The notes beneath the pieces were generated by a model. That model worked only from the letters and a program-made list of their open reading frames with translations. It was not told the DNA's origin and made no database searches. Of a DNA stretch of 9,949 bases, positions 1-5,998 are shown piece after piece. This stretch comes from Gemmatimonadota bacterium (GTDB lineage Bacteria; Gemmatimonadota; Gemmatimonadetes; Gemmatimonadales; GWC2-71-9): assembly GCA_004357415.1 (NCBI GenBank), contig SMVY01000053.1, forward strand, positions 1 through 9,949, read 5' to 3'. Both the position numbers and the translations under genes were made by a program. Within the stretch, counting starts at the first letter, position 1; every line of letters begins with the position of its first letter.

Positions 1-1
1 C

Positions 2-553
2 CGCTACAGCGACGCTGAACTGGTCAGGGTGATCCGCCACGGGGTATGGCCCGACGGCAAGGGCTCGGTCGCCATGCCGTCCTCGATGTTCTACCACCTG
101 AGCGACCGAGACCTCGGAGCCATCATCGCTTTCCTGAGGGACATGCCCCCGGTGGAAAGCGACTTGCCAACCACATCCATTCGATTGATGGCCCGGCTCG
201 GACTGGTCATGGGGCAGTACCAAGTCCAGGCCGATCTGATCGACCACGACGCCGATCGGATTCCACCGGTGACCGATGACGGCGGCCCCAATGGTCGCTA
301 CCTGGCGTACACCGGGTGCACCGAGTGCCACGGACAGGCGTTGGAGGGAGGATTCAACTCGGCCCCTCCCCTGGTCATAGTCAGGGGCTATTCGCTCGAC
401 GAGTTCACCCGCCTGATGCAGACCGGTGTGCCGCGGGATGGGAGGGATCTCAGGATGATGGGCGCGGTGGCCAGAAGCAGGTTCTCGCGCCTCTCCGACG
501 AGGAGATCGCGGCGCTGCATGGGTATTTGCAGTCAATGGAGGTGGGTAGCTAG
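2..553 (+). CDS. Diheme cytochrome c, 3' part (gene starts before the window)
   Basis: The reading frame is open from the first bases of the window, so the gene is cut at its 5' end; 183 residues are visible. The first visible part is the C-terminal half of a cytochrome c domain, with a candidate heme-ligand Met in MPSSMFYHLSD followed by a helix (DLGAIIAFLRDMPPV) typical of the last helix of this fold. After a linker with a hydrophobic stretch (visible residues 52-62) comes a second domain with a complete heme-attachment motif C-T-E-C-H at visible residues 106-110 (bases 317-331), a later Met pair (MMGAV) that could give the distal ligand, and a closing helix SDEEIAALHGYLQSM. Two-domain cytochromes like this usually carry electrons in the periplasm, often for dehydrogenases such as alcohol dehydrogenase; the partner is not visible. 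It would need the Ccm machinery encoded at the other end of the window. The domain call is firm, the specific redox partner unknown. Confidence 0.88.
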   Translation, partial: RYSDAELVRVIRHGVWPDGKGSVAMPSSMFYHLSDRDLGAIIAFLRDMPPVESDLPTTSIRLMARLGLVMGQYQVQADLIDHDADRIPPVTDDGGPNGRYLAYTGCTECHGQALEGGFNSAPPLVIVRGYSLDEFTRLMQTGVPRDGRDLRMMGAVARSRFSRLSDEEIAALHGYLQSMEVGS

Positions 554-569
554 AAGCTGGAGCTGGGGT

Positions 570-597
570 GTAGGACGTAGGGCGCAGGGCGTAAGTA
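570..597 (+). repeat. Heptamer-period repeat after the cytochrome gene
   Basis: Four degenerate 7-base units: GTAGGAC, GTAGGGC, GCAGGGC, GTAAGTA. The array begins 16 bases after the cytochrome stop codon and is G-rich on that gene's coding strand. The same unit GTAGGAC recurs in the arrays near 3748 and 7189 on the other strand. Its function is unknown. Confidence 0.6.
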
Positions 598-610
598 AGG
601 TACGGTGAAA

Positions 611-634
611 GCCCCGCTGCCCTGCTGCCCCGCT
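611..634 (-). repeat. Octamer repeat just after the TerB-like gene
   Basis: Three direct 8-base units on the + strand: GCCCCGCT, GCCCTGCT, GCCCCGCT, with only one mismatch among them. They end three bases from the stop codon of the minus-strand TerB-like gene and are G-rich on its coding strand. The unit closely resembles the two octamers at 5983-5998, which follow another stop codon. Confidence 0.6.
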
Positions 635-637
635 ATA

Positions 638-1105
638 TCATCCCCCAGTAGCCTTCTTCCTAGCCGCATTGAGATACCCCGGCTCCAGGTCCAGCAGATT
701 CGAAATCTTCCTCACCAGATACACCTCGTGTGAGGCGATCTGTCCGTCGGCCGCCACCAATCCCCACATCACCTCGGCCAGCACCACCTTCTGCCCCAGA
801 TCGAAGTTCTCCGAGATGAGCGAGGTGAACTGGAAGTGGTCGATCGATTCCTGTTGTTCTTTCCCCGCCAGCTCGATCAGACTGGCGACCTCGTCTTCGG
901 TGAGGTCGAACTGCCGGGCCAGGGCGCCCTCTATGTAGCTGCGCTCCTCGGGCGAGAACTCGTCGTCGGCGTGGGCCAGTTCCAGGAGGATGGCGGCGGC
1001 GGCCAGTTGGACGGCGTGGCCGTCCGCGGCGGGATCTCCCTCACCTTCCGCCGTGGCCGGCGGCGCCATCTGTGAATCGAAGAATGAGCGAATGGATTTG
1101 AGCAT
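638..1105 (-). CDS. TerB-like (tellurite resistance family) protein
   Basis: 155 residues, probably cytoplasmic. After an N-terminal segment MLKSIRSFF and an acidic low-complexity linker (about residues 14-30), the rest is an all-helical TerB-type domain. It carries the two characteristic acidic motifs: HADDEFSPEE (45-54) and VAADGQIASHE (117-127). In known TerB domains such acidic residues bind metal ions. Family members are found in stress and tellurite-resistance settings and fused to many other domains, so the name does not imply tellurite resistance; no other ter gene is nearby. I chose the ATG at 1105 because MLKSIRSFF is a usual start for short TerB proteins; an in-frame ATG at 1129 is also possible and has GGAG further upstream. 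The gene converges with the cytochrome gene and diverges from the lipoprotein at 1246, so promoters for both must lie in about 1106-1245, where I see no clear -35/-10 pair. Confidence 0.8.
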   Translation of the reverse strand: MLKSIRSFFDSQMAPPATAEGEGDPAADGHAVQLAAAAILLELAHADDEFSPEERSYIEGALARQFDLTEDEVASLIELAGKEQQESIDHFQFTSLISENFDLGQKVVLAEVMWGLVAADGQIASHEVYLVRKISNLLDLEPGYLNAARKKATGG

Positions 1106-1245
1106 GGCCTGAAAGTAACATGGCCGCACTTTTCTCCGCCTACTCGCGCGATTCCGATCACACTCACGATTGATCTCCCCACCACCTTGGGCTCGCCGTC
1201 ATCACCCGAGCGTCCGCCGTCAGCGCTCGTACCCAAGGAGGCCTC

Positions 1246-2505
1246 ATGAAACGCCGGATGCTCACCCTCACCCTGCTGGGACTGGCTCTGGCCTGCTCCG
1301 AGCGGGCAGGACCGCCAACCGAGCCGGACGTCACCACCGAGCCGGTTCCCGACACCGAACCAGCACCACCCGAAACATCGGAGCGCGGCGCCATGGAGGC
1401 GCTGGCCCGCCAGTTGGCCCTCGCCATGGGAAGCGACGCCTTCCGCGCCGAGCTGCGGCAGCAGTTGGAGCTGTCCCCGCTCAGGGAGCACAAGCTTCCC
1501 GCGGCAGAATTCCTGGCGGCTCGCCAGCCACTGCTGGCTCAGGCTGCGCTGGTGAGCGCCGTCGATCCGGGCGCCGTCATCTCGCTGGCCGGGCGCACCA
1601 TCCCCGCCGAGTTGTATTTCCCCGTTCCGGGCCACCGGGAGGCGTGGACCGGCGGGACCGACGTCCTGGTGGCCACGGCCATGGACGACGACGACGCCCC
1701 GGTGGCGTTCGACACCGAGGGCCGCCGCTACCGTCTCGACCCGAGGCAACCACCCTCCACGCCGGTGCTGGCCCTGGTCCCGCGGGAGTCGCACCGCCTG
1801 CGGCTGGCATCCGCCAAGTGCATGGAGGCGGAGTGCGTCCAGCCGTGGGGCGGTGGCGGTGGCGGGGCCGGCGGCAGTAATCCCCCTGGGCCCTCGCTAT
1901 CGGCGGGCTCGCTCACGCTCACCCACGCGGAATTCGTGGACGATTTTGAGGGTTGGTTGAAGGGCAATCCCGAGTTTGAGCTCCACATCCTGGGCCCCAT
2001 CAGCCAGTCGGACACGTCGACCGTGATGAGCTATCAGTGCATTGGGGAGCACGCACCGCCGGGCTACGTCTGGGACATGAATAGCCTATCGTGGGACGGC
2101 CAGGTCAAGCTGTTCAGCTTCGAACAGATGGACGCCTTCGAGAAGGCCTACCCGGGGAGAGCCTATCTGGTGTTTGCCGTGGAGGACGATAGCGATGCCT
2201 GCGTCATTACCAGCAACGCCAATCAATTCAAGGACATGCTCATCATACTGCGCCGAGCCTACGATGAGTACACCGCGGCCAAGGACCAGAAGATCGGTTT
2301 CAACGACGCCGATCGCATCCTCAAGGCGGCCCAAACCGGAGCCGACCTGCTGTCCGCCATCGCCAGTTTCATCACCACCAAGGACGACCCCATCGGGATC
2401 GCCGTGAAAAGCAGTGTTGCCGGGCGCTTTCATCCGGGCACCAACTGGGTGGTGCTCAACGAAGACAATGCGGTTACCGGTTGGCTGGCGCTGGAAATGC
2501 GCTGA
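1246..2505 (+). CDS. Large lipoprotein of unknown family
   Basis: 419 residues. The start is well supported: an AAGGAGG ribosome binding site lies a few bases before the ATG. The N-terminus is a lipoprotein signal (MKRRMLTLTLLGLALAC), with Cys17 as the lipidated residue, followed by a Pro/Thr/Glu-rich tether (about 20-47). The next section, about 48-200, has a helical stretch then a beta-rich part (VDPGAVISLAGRTIPAELYF). A short glycine run with Pro/Ser (about 202-217) acts as a hinge to a C-terminal domain (220-419) rich in aromatic and acidic residues. Besides Cys17 there are four cysteines (192, 197, 265, 319), which could form disulfides in the periplasm. I do not recognise the family. 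The next gene starts 47 bases downstream on the same strand and encodes a putative outer-membrane barrel, so the two are probably cotranscribed and may form an envelope pair. Confidence 0.8.
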   Translation: MKRRMLTLTLLGLALACSERAGPPTEPDVTTEPVPDTEPAPPETSERGAMEALARQLALAMGSDAFRAELRQQLELSPLREHKLPAAEFLAARQPLLAQAALVSAVDPGAVISLAGRTIPAELYFPVPGHREAWTGGTDVLVATAMDDDDAPVAFDTEGRRYRLDPRQPPSTPVLALVPRESHRLRLASAKCMEAECVQPWGGGGGGAGGSNPPGPSLSAGSLTLTHAEFVDDFEGWLKGNPEFELHILGPISQSDTSTVMSYQCIGEHAPPGYVWDMNSLSWDGQVKLFSFEQMDAFEKAYPGRAYLVFAVEDDSDACVITSNANQFKDMLIILRRAYDEYTAAKDQKIGFNDADRILKAAQTGADLLSAIASFITTKDDPIGIAVKSSVAGRFHPGTNWVVLNEDNAVTGWLALEMR

Positions 2506-2552
2506 CCCGCGGAAACCGACCAGCAGTTCAACTCGTGAACCGGGAGGCCACC

Positions 2553-3164
2553 GTGCTGCTCCGTATCGTATCGCTCGCCCTTGGCGCCATCGTGATGATG
2601 CAGGCCCAAGGCAACGCCCAGCAACACCGTTGGACCATCGGCCTCGATGTGGGGCGGGCCCATACCGGCGGCACCTCCCGGGACACGGCCTCCGCCGACG
2701 ATCGGTCCTTCCGGCCCGCCAACTCCACGGTGTGGACCGTGCGCGCCTCGCGACAGGTTGGAGGGCTCGCCCTCGGCCTGGTCGGCAGCTACGGAACCGC
2801 CGGATTCGCCCTCGAGGGCCCCGACCTCCTCCTGGTGGATAGGACCGTCAGGTTCACCTTCTACCAACTGGCCCCGGTCATAGAGGTTCCCCTGACCGGG
2901 TTGGGTAACGACGGCCAACTGGTGTTGACGGGCGGTCCGGTCGTGGCCCTGTGGCGCCTCACCGACCAGCCCGACCGCACCCGGCTGGGGGCCCGGCTTG
3001 GCCTGTCCCTCCCGGTTTGGTTCGGGCCGGCCATCGCTGGGGTAGTACGCCTGAGCGGTGTGGTGACGCCTTCGGTGTTCGAGGAGGACGAACTCCCCGT
3101 GGAATTCATCCGGCAGGCCACCTGGCGGGTGCAGGTGAGCCTGGGCCTGCTGGCGGGATTCTAG
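2553..3164 (+). CDS. Putative small outer-membrane beta-barrel protein
   Basis: 203 residues from a GTG start, chosen because GGGAGG lies five bases before it and because it gives a clean Sec signal peptide (MLLRIVSLALGAIVMMQAQG, likely cut after NA at residue 22). The frame is open further upstream to an ATG at 2481, but that would bury the signal and overlap the previous gene. The mature part shows alternating hydrophobic and polar residues and repeated Gly/aromatic strands: WTIGLDVG, GLALGLVGSYG, QLVLTGGPVVALW, TRLGARLGLSLPVWFG, WRVQVSLGLLAGF. The final residue is Phe, as expected of the C-terminal signal read by the BAM machinery. The size would suit an eight-stranded barrel. I do not see motifs that assign a specific role. 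It follows the lipoprotein at 1246 in the same orientation and is likely in one operon with it. Confidence 0.72.
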   Translation: MLLRIVSLALGAIVMMQAQGNAQQHRWTIGLDVGRAHTGGTSRDTASADDRSFRPANSTVWTVRASRQVGGLALGLVGSYGTAGFALEGPDLLLVDRTVRFTFYQLAPVIEVPLTGLGNDGQLVLTGGPVVALWRLTDQPDRTRLGARLGLSLPVWFGPAIAGVVRLSGVVTPSVFEEDELPVEFIRQATWRVQVSLGLLAGF

Positions 3165-3200
3165 AGCCCTCACTGCCTTGGACCCGGTCTAAATAAACAT

Positions 3201-3415
3201 GCCCCTCAGGGGCTCATGGCGCCAAGGGTGGCGCTTTCGTGGCAAATGGCTACTTTAAGGCGACTGTAAGCGCCGCCTCTTGGCGCACCAATTTTGGCCT
3301 CGGCACCTCTGATCGAGGCAAGCCCAGCGTGGGGGCTACGATCTACGCAAACAAGTAGTCGGTATGTACGGCAGCGCCGGCACCCGATTGCGACACCAAC
3401 AAAGGGAGTACGGCA
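3201..3415 (+). promoter_or_regulatory. Structured leader before the cold-shock gene
   Basis: The 251-base gap before the cold-shock gene holds several inverted repeats. GCCCC-TCA-GGGGC is at 3201-3213. GCGCCA (3219-3224) pairs with TGGCGC (3229-3234), and GCGCC (3270-3274) pairs with GGCGC (3282-3286). GCCTCG and CGAGGC form another stem at about 3297-3319. The first two GC stems can instead pair with each other: GCGCCAAG (3219-3226) with CTTGGCGC (3279-3286), and GGCGCTT (3230-3236) with AAGCGCC (3268-3274), giving one long helix. This looks like a long 5' untranslated region. Leaders of this kind control several known cold-shock mRNAs by temperature-dependent folding. No promoter was clear, and the structure matches no riboswitch class I know. 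Confidence 0.45.
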
Positions 3416-3625
3416 ATGCGTACGACTGGCACAGTGAAGTGGTTCAACGATTCCAAGGGCTTTGGTTTTATCACGCCCGACGATGGCTCCAAGGACTGCT
3501 TCGTCCATCACAGCGCGATCCAGGCCGAGGGCTTCAAGTCCCTCAATGACGGCGACAAGGTCGAATTCGACATCGTCGAGGGCCAGAAGGGTCCCGCAGC
3601 GGAGAACGTAGTCGCGGTCAGCTAA
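3416..3625 (+). CDS. cspA: Cold-shock domain protein (CspA family)
   Basis: 69 residues, the normal length for a single cold-shock domain. It forms a five-stranded OB fold that binds single-stranded RNA and DNA, acting in the cytoplasm as an RNA chaperone that keeps mRNA unfolded. The start is standard (GTVKWFNDSKGFGFIT), with RNP1 K-G-F-G-F-I at 14-19 and RNP2 C-F-V-H-H at 28-32. The usual sequence around RNP2 is D-I/V-F-V-H; here it is K-D-C-F-V-H-H. A GGGAG ribosome binding site lies seven bases before the ATG. The gene stands alone, with a long structured leader before it and a strong terminator right after, as is common for separately regulated csp genes. Family assignment is secure; which paralogue it is cannot be told from this window. 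Confidence 0.96.
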   Translation: MRTTGTVKWFNDSKGFGFITPDDGSKDCFVHHSAIQAEGFKSLNDGDKVEFDIVEGQKGPAAENVVAVS

Positions 3626-3645
3626 CCGACCGACGACCGCAACAC

Positions 3646-3687
3646 AAACGGGCCACCCGGAGTTTCCGGGTGGCCCGTTTCTTTTTT
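3646..3687 (+). terminator. Intrinsic terminator of the cold-shock gene
   Basis: A perfect 15-base-pair stem (3646-3660 with 3666-3680), a five-base loop AGTTT and the tail CTTTTTT at 3681-3687. It starts 20 bases after the cold-shock stop codon. On the other strand the hairpin is followed only by TTTGTGTTG, so it may also stop transcription arriving from the DUF4870 gene, but less well. Confidence 0.95.
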
Positions 3688-3747
3688 CCCTCCCAAGCAC
3701 TCCGCCTGGTCCCATTGGATGCTGTCCTTTCAGACATCATTCCCTGC

Positions 3748-3768
3748 GCCCCACGTCCTACGTCCTCC
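3748..3768 (-). repeat. Heptamer repeat abutting the DUF4870 stop codon
   Basis: On the + strand: GCCCCAC, GTCCTAC, GTCCTCC; read on the minus strand this is GGAGGAC, GTAGGAC, GTGGGGC. The outermost unit overlaps the last base of the TAG stop of the minus-strand gene at 3768. The units GTAGGAC and GTGGGGC are identical to units of the array at 7189-7258. Confidence 0.6.
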
Positions 3769-4139
3769 TACTTGATGAACCGAATCGTCATGGGATACCG
3801 GTAGACTTCACCGTCCCGCGCCTTGAGGCCCGCCACGATGGGAAGCACCACCATCATGACACCAATGACGATCAGCATGAGAATGCCGATGGCGACGAGC
3901 ACCAGGACCGCACTCACCGCTGCGGCGATGAGCATGGTGATCTGGAAATTCACCGCCTCCTTGCCGTTCTCGTCGACGAAGGGATCGGTGTCCCGCTTGA
4001 CCAGCCAGACAGCGAGCGGCCCCAGCAGGAAACCGATCCCATTGCCCAGTAATCCGACCAGCGCCGCCAAGTGGCACAACATGGCCCACTTGCGCGCTTC
4101 CTCGTCCGGCCCCGTCAAAGACTCCTGCTCATCGACCAT
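3768..4139 (-). CDS. DUF4870 family membrane protein
   Basis: 123 residues, an inner-membrane protein. The charged N-terminus (MVDEQESLTGPDEEARKWAM) leads into a first hydrophobic segment (about 21-47: LCHLAALVGLLGNGIGFLLGP with AVWLVKR). A conserved soluble loop follows, DTDPFVDENGKEAVNFQ (50-66), then a long hydrophobic region (67-104) that could hold two more helices. The pattern of W-A-x-L-x-H-L near the start and F-V-D-x-x-G-K-E-A-x-N-F-Q in the middle is the signature of DUF4870 (related to the Tic20 fold). The function of this family in bacteria is unknown. The ATG at 4139 has AGGAG eight bases before it. The 121-base gap to the upstream lipoprotein gene is filled with heptamer-like repeats, so cotranscription is possible but not certain. 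Confidence 0.9.
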   Translation of the reverse strand: MVDEQESLTGPDEEARKWAMLCHLAALVGLLGNGIGFLLGPLAVWLVKRDTDPFVDENGKEAVNFQITMLIAAAVSAVLVLVAIGILMLIVIGVMMVVLPIVAGLKARDGEVYRYPMTIRFIK

Positions 4140-4166
4140 GGCCTGCTCCTCTCTTGGAGCCTGAAA

Positions 4167-4252
4167 GCAGTCAGCAGTGAGTGCTACTGCCTAATGTCCG
4201 TGTCCACTCCCAACATCACCGTCCACCTTTCACCATTCACCATTCGACACGC
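4167..4252 (-). repeat. Degenerate heptamer-period spacer
   Basis: The gap between the lipoprotein at 4261 and the DUF4870 gene is built largely of 7-base units. On the + strand: GCAGTCA, GCAGTGA, GTGCTAC (4167-4187), then less regular sequence, then ACCGTCC, ACCTTTC, ACCATTC, ACCATTC (4218-4245). The second group is G-rich on the minus strand and starts just after the lipoprotein stop codon. The unit differs in sequence from the GTAGGAC arrays but shares the period and position. Confidence 0.5.
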
Positions 4253-4260
4253 CACCCCGC

Positions 4261-4866
4261 CTAGTTCCCGGAAATCATCACATGAGCAGTCGGCTTCCCC
4301 GGATACATCAACCATGGCTCGCCGCCTGACGGCTGCCCCAAGAGTCCGGTGTCCTCCACGGTGGCGTAGGCCATGTAGATGACCGTGAGCCGGCCGAGCG
4401 AATCGGCGTTCTCCAGGGTAACCGCGGCGGGGTCCGATCCGAACAGCTGGTGCAGGACAGCCGGGTGGGGCGGCATGGCAAACTCGCCGGCGTCGATTTC
4501 TTCCCAGCGCTTCTCGATGTTGGCCTTGCCGGTGATGCCCTCGGCCCGCAGTTCCCTCCCCCGCTCCATATAGGGCGCCAGGGACTTGTGGTAGCACAAC
4601 ACCTGGAACCGCTCGTCGGACGGGTTGTCGGCCATACAAATGAAAGCGCCGTCGCCTTCACGGAGCATTACCAGCCCTCCGTCCTCATATCCCAGGATCG
4701 TGGCGCCGGCCCGATCGGCTTCGGCTATCGGCAGCACCGCCAGAGCGGCGGGGTCGTTGGAGCCGGCGGTCGGTTCGGCTTCCTGGACCTGGTCCGAGGC
4801 CGGCTGACACGCGAGCACAACGGCAACTGCGGTGATCGACAACATGACGTGCGTGGCTCGCCGCAT
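4261..4866 (-). CDS. Lipoprotein of unknown family
   Basis: 201 residues. The first 20 form a lipoprotein signal, MRRATHVMLSITAVAVVLAC, with Cys20 as the lipid site, so the protein is anchored in the envelope. A short acidic tether follows. The mature domain starts at about residue 43 with LPIAEADRAGATILGYEDG and includes FICMADNPSDERFQVLCYH, where two cysteines (76 and about 90) lie in predicted strands and might form a disulfide. It ends with a beta-type stretch containing VIYMAYATVEDTGLLG and PWLMYPGKPTAHVMISG. I do not recognise the family and see no catalytic motif. A purine run (AAGGGGGGGGA) directly upstream serves as ribosome binding site and supports the ATG at 4866. It lies upstream of the DUF4870 gene on the same strand. 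Confidence 0.78.
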   Translation of the reverse strand: MRRATHVMLSITAVAVVLACQPASDQVQEAEPTAGSNDPAALAVLPIAEADRAGATILGYEDGGLVMLREGDGAFICMADNPSDERFQVLCYHKSLAPYMERGRELRAEGITGKANIEKRWEEIDAGEFAMPPHPAVLHQLFGSDPAAVTLENADSLGRLTVIYMAYATVEDTGLLGQPSGGEPWLMYPGKPTAHVMISGN

Positions 4867-4904
4867 GGTTCCCCCCCCTTGATCGATGTAGGCAAACTAC
4901 CCGG

Positions 4905-4924
4905 GGCCGGGCCCATGCCCGGCC
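4905..4924 (-). other. Perfect GC hairpin before the lipoprotein gene
   Basis: GGCCGGGC (4905-4912) and GCCCGGCC (4917-4924) form an eight-base-pair stem with a four-base loop CCAT. It lies 39 bases upstream of the lipoprotein start, on the path from the frameshifted small gene. No T-run follows on either strand, so it is not a standard terminator. It could be a leader hairpin, a protein-binding palindrome or a factor-dependent terminator. Confidence 0.4.
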
Positions 4925-5005
4925 ACTATTGTCGGCGAAGCTACCGCCCTCGAGCCCAACGACGCAAGCTCCGCCGGTGCCCCGGGGAACGGTAGGCTCG
5001 GCCGA

Positions 5006-5213
5006 TCAGGTGTACGACCCGGCCGAGCTCGATCGCGGGGTCAGAACCATGAGCACGATCGCCACCAGGAACAGCGCCGGGATGTCACCGATCAGATTGG
5101 CCTTCTCGGCAGGATCCCTGAGAGCCTGGACCAGCATGATGGCTGCGTGTACCCCGCTCGACCAGGCCGACGAGGGCAATGCTGAGATACTTCAAACGAG
5201 TGGTCTCATCCAT
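5006..5213 (-). pseudogene. Small membrane-protein gene with an apparent frameshift
   Basis: An ATG at 5213 with GGAG eight bases upstream opens a frame that starts MDETTRLKYLSIALVGLVE, a good start for a membrane protein, but then turns into low-quality sequence and stops. Moving one base forward gives a second frame that continues convincingly: HAAIMLVQALRDPAEKA then NLIGDIPALFLVAIVLM and a polar tail to the TGA at 5006-5008. The two halves join cleanly if one G is removed from the GGGG run (CCCC at 5152-5155 on the + strand), giving a 68-residue protein with two hydrophobic segments. The simplest reading is a one-base insertion, either a real mutation or a sequencing or assembly error in a homopolymer; programmed frameshifting is less likely. 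The gene starts 28 bases after the methyltransferase stop codon and is probably cotranscribed with it. I do not recognise the family. Confidence 0.6.
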
Positions 5214-5241
5214 GTTTCCATCTCCATGTGAGTGAGGCCGG

Positions 5242-5889
5242 TCAGGAGCTTTTCCGGATACACCAAGTGGTCATGCAGCGCTGTCCCTGCACGTTGACGG
5301 TCTTGATAGGGTCGAGCAGCGTGGCCTCCAGATCGGCGGCCGCGCTGAGGAGTAACGGCTCGTCCACCAGAAACCGGTCGCTGCCGTCTGGCAGGCGGTA
5401 GCGCCTGTCACCCAGCGGGCTGATGCGGTCTTCCAGACCGATCGAGGACGCCAAGCGCGCGAACAAGATACCGTCCGGCTCGAGCACGCGCCACGCCTCA
5501 GCGAGCATGGCGAAGAATTCGGCTTCGTCGGCCGCAAAATGCAGCACGGCGTTGGCGATGACCGCGTCGAACGCCCGATCGGGAAACGAGAGCGTAGGAA
5601 GTCGTTCGACCTGGAAGTGGTCTGGGGGAATCGCCGGAGCCAAGCGCTTGGCCAACCGGCGGACGGCATCGATGGCATCGCGGTCCGGGTCGACCCCGTA
5701 GACGTCGAACCCCGCCCGCAGCATATACACCAAGTTTCGTCCACGCCCACAGCCGGCATCGAGTACCCGCATGCCGGGAGTAATGCGACCGCGGTGCAGT
5801 TGGTCGAACAGATAAATGTCGATGTCGCCGAAATAGTCCGCCAGGCTCGTCCCGCCACCTGGAAGACTGTCGCAGTGCTCGTGTGGCAT
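5242..5889 (-). CDS. Class I SAM-dependent methyltransferase
   Basis: 215 residues, cytoplasmic. The Rossmann-type methyltransferase core is clear: motif I VLDAGCGRGRN (42-52) binds S-adenosylmethionine, the acidic end of the second strand is YGVDPDRDA (64-72), and later elements are FDAVIANAVLHF (107-118) and WRVLEPDGILFARLAS (133-148). The N-terminal part SLADYFGDIDIYLFDQL and the C-terminal part, with YRLPDGSDRFLVDE and an end of CMTTWCIRK, set it in a subgroup of small TehB/UbiE-like enzymes whose substrate is not established. I start it at the ATG at 5889 because the homologous region begins there; a GTG at 5961 in the same frame would add 24 unconserved-looking residues. Neither start has a convincing ribosome binding site. 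It lies downstream of the Ccm genes on the same strand, and the small membrane-protein gene follows it. Nothing shows that it works on cytochromes. Confidence 0.87.
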   Translation of the reverse strand: MPHEHCDSLPGGGTSLADYFGDIDIYLFDQLHRGRITPGMRVLDAGCGRGRNLVYMLRAGFDVYGVDPDRDAIDAVRRLAKRLAPAIPPDHFQVERLPTLSFPDRAFDAVIANAVLHFAADEAEFFAMLAEAWRVLEPDGILFARLASSIGLEDRISPLGDRRYRLPDGSDRFLVDEPLLLSAAADLEATLLDPIKTVNVQGQRCMTTWCIRKSS

Positions 5890-5982
5890 GAGGAGAGGGT
5901 ACCAAGCCCGGGCAAACCCGGCAAGCCGGCAGCCGCCGTCCCCGGAACCGCGTTGGTGCACTGAGCCTGCGCTCGAGATGAC

Positions 5983-5998
5983 CGCCCCGCCGCCCCGC
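5983..5998 (-). repeat. Octamer pair directly after the CcmI-like gene
   Basis: Two exact copies of CGCCCCGC on the + strand, ending at the base before the TAA stop codon of the minus-strand gene at 5999. On the coding strand this is GCGGGGCG twice, close to the GCGGGGC units at 611-634. Two units alone could arise by chance in GC-rich DNA; the position is what makes it notable. Confidence 0.45.

Noticed and set aside
931..1794. A 287-codon open frame on the minus strand
   Set aside because: It lies across the TerB-like gene and antisense to the lipoprotein gene, has low-complexity Arg/Gly-rich sequence, and the genes it overlaps have clear domains or signals. Long open shadows are common in GC-rich DNA.
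2430..3173. A 247-codon open frame on the minus strand
   Set aside because: It is antisense to the barrel gene, which has a good ribosome binding site and signal peptide.
3201..3415. Cyclic-di-GMP (GEMM) riboswitch before the cold-shock gene
   Set aside because: Only ACGCAAA-like bases match; the conserved CACGCACAGGGCAAACC-type segment and tetraloop receptor are absent.
3646..3687. Strong bidirectional terminator
   Set aside because: The minus-strand side lacks a T-run after the stem (TTTGTGTTG), so only the + direction is well supported.
3206..3715. A 169-codon minus-strand frame over the cold-shock gene and its leader
   Set aside because: It would run through the intrinsic terminator and antisense to a secure cold-shock gene; no ribosome binding site or domain.
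4929..5231. A 100-codon + strand frame
   Set aside because: It is antisense to the frameshifted small membrane-protein gene, whose two halves look far more like protein and which has a ribosome binding site.
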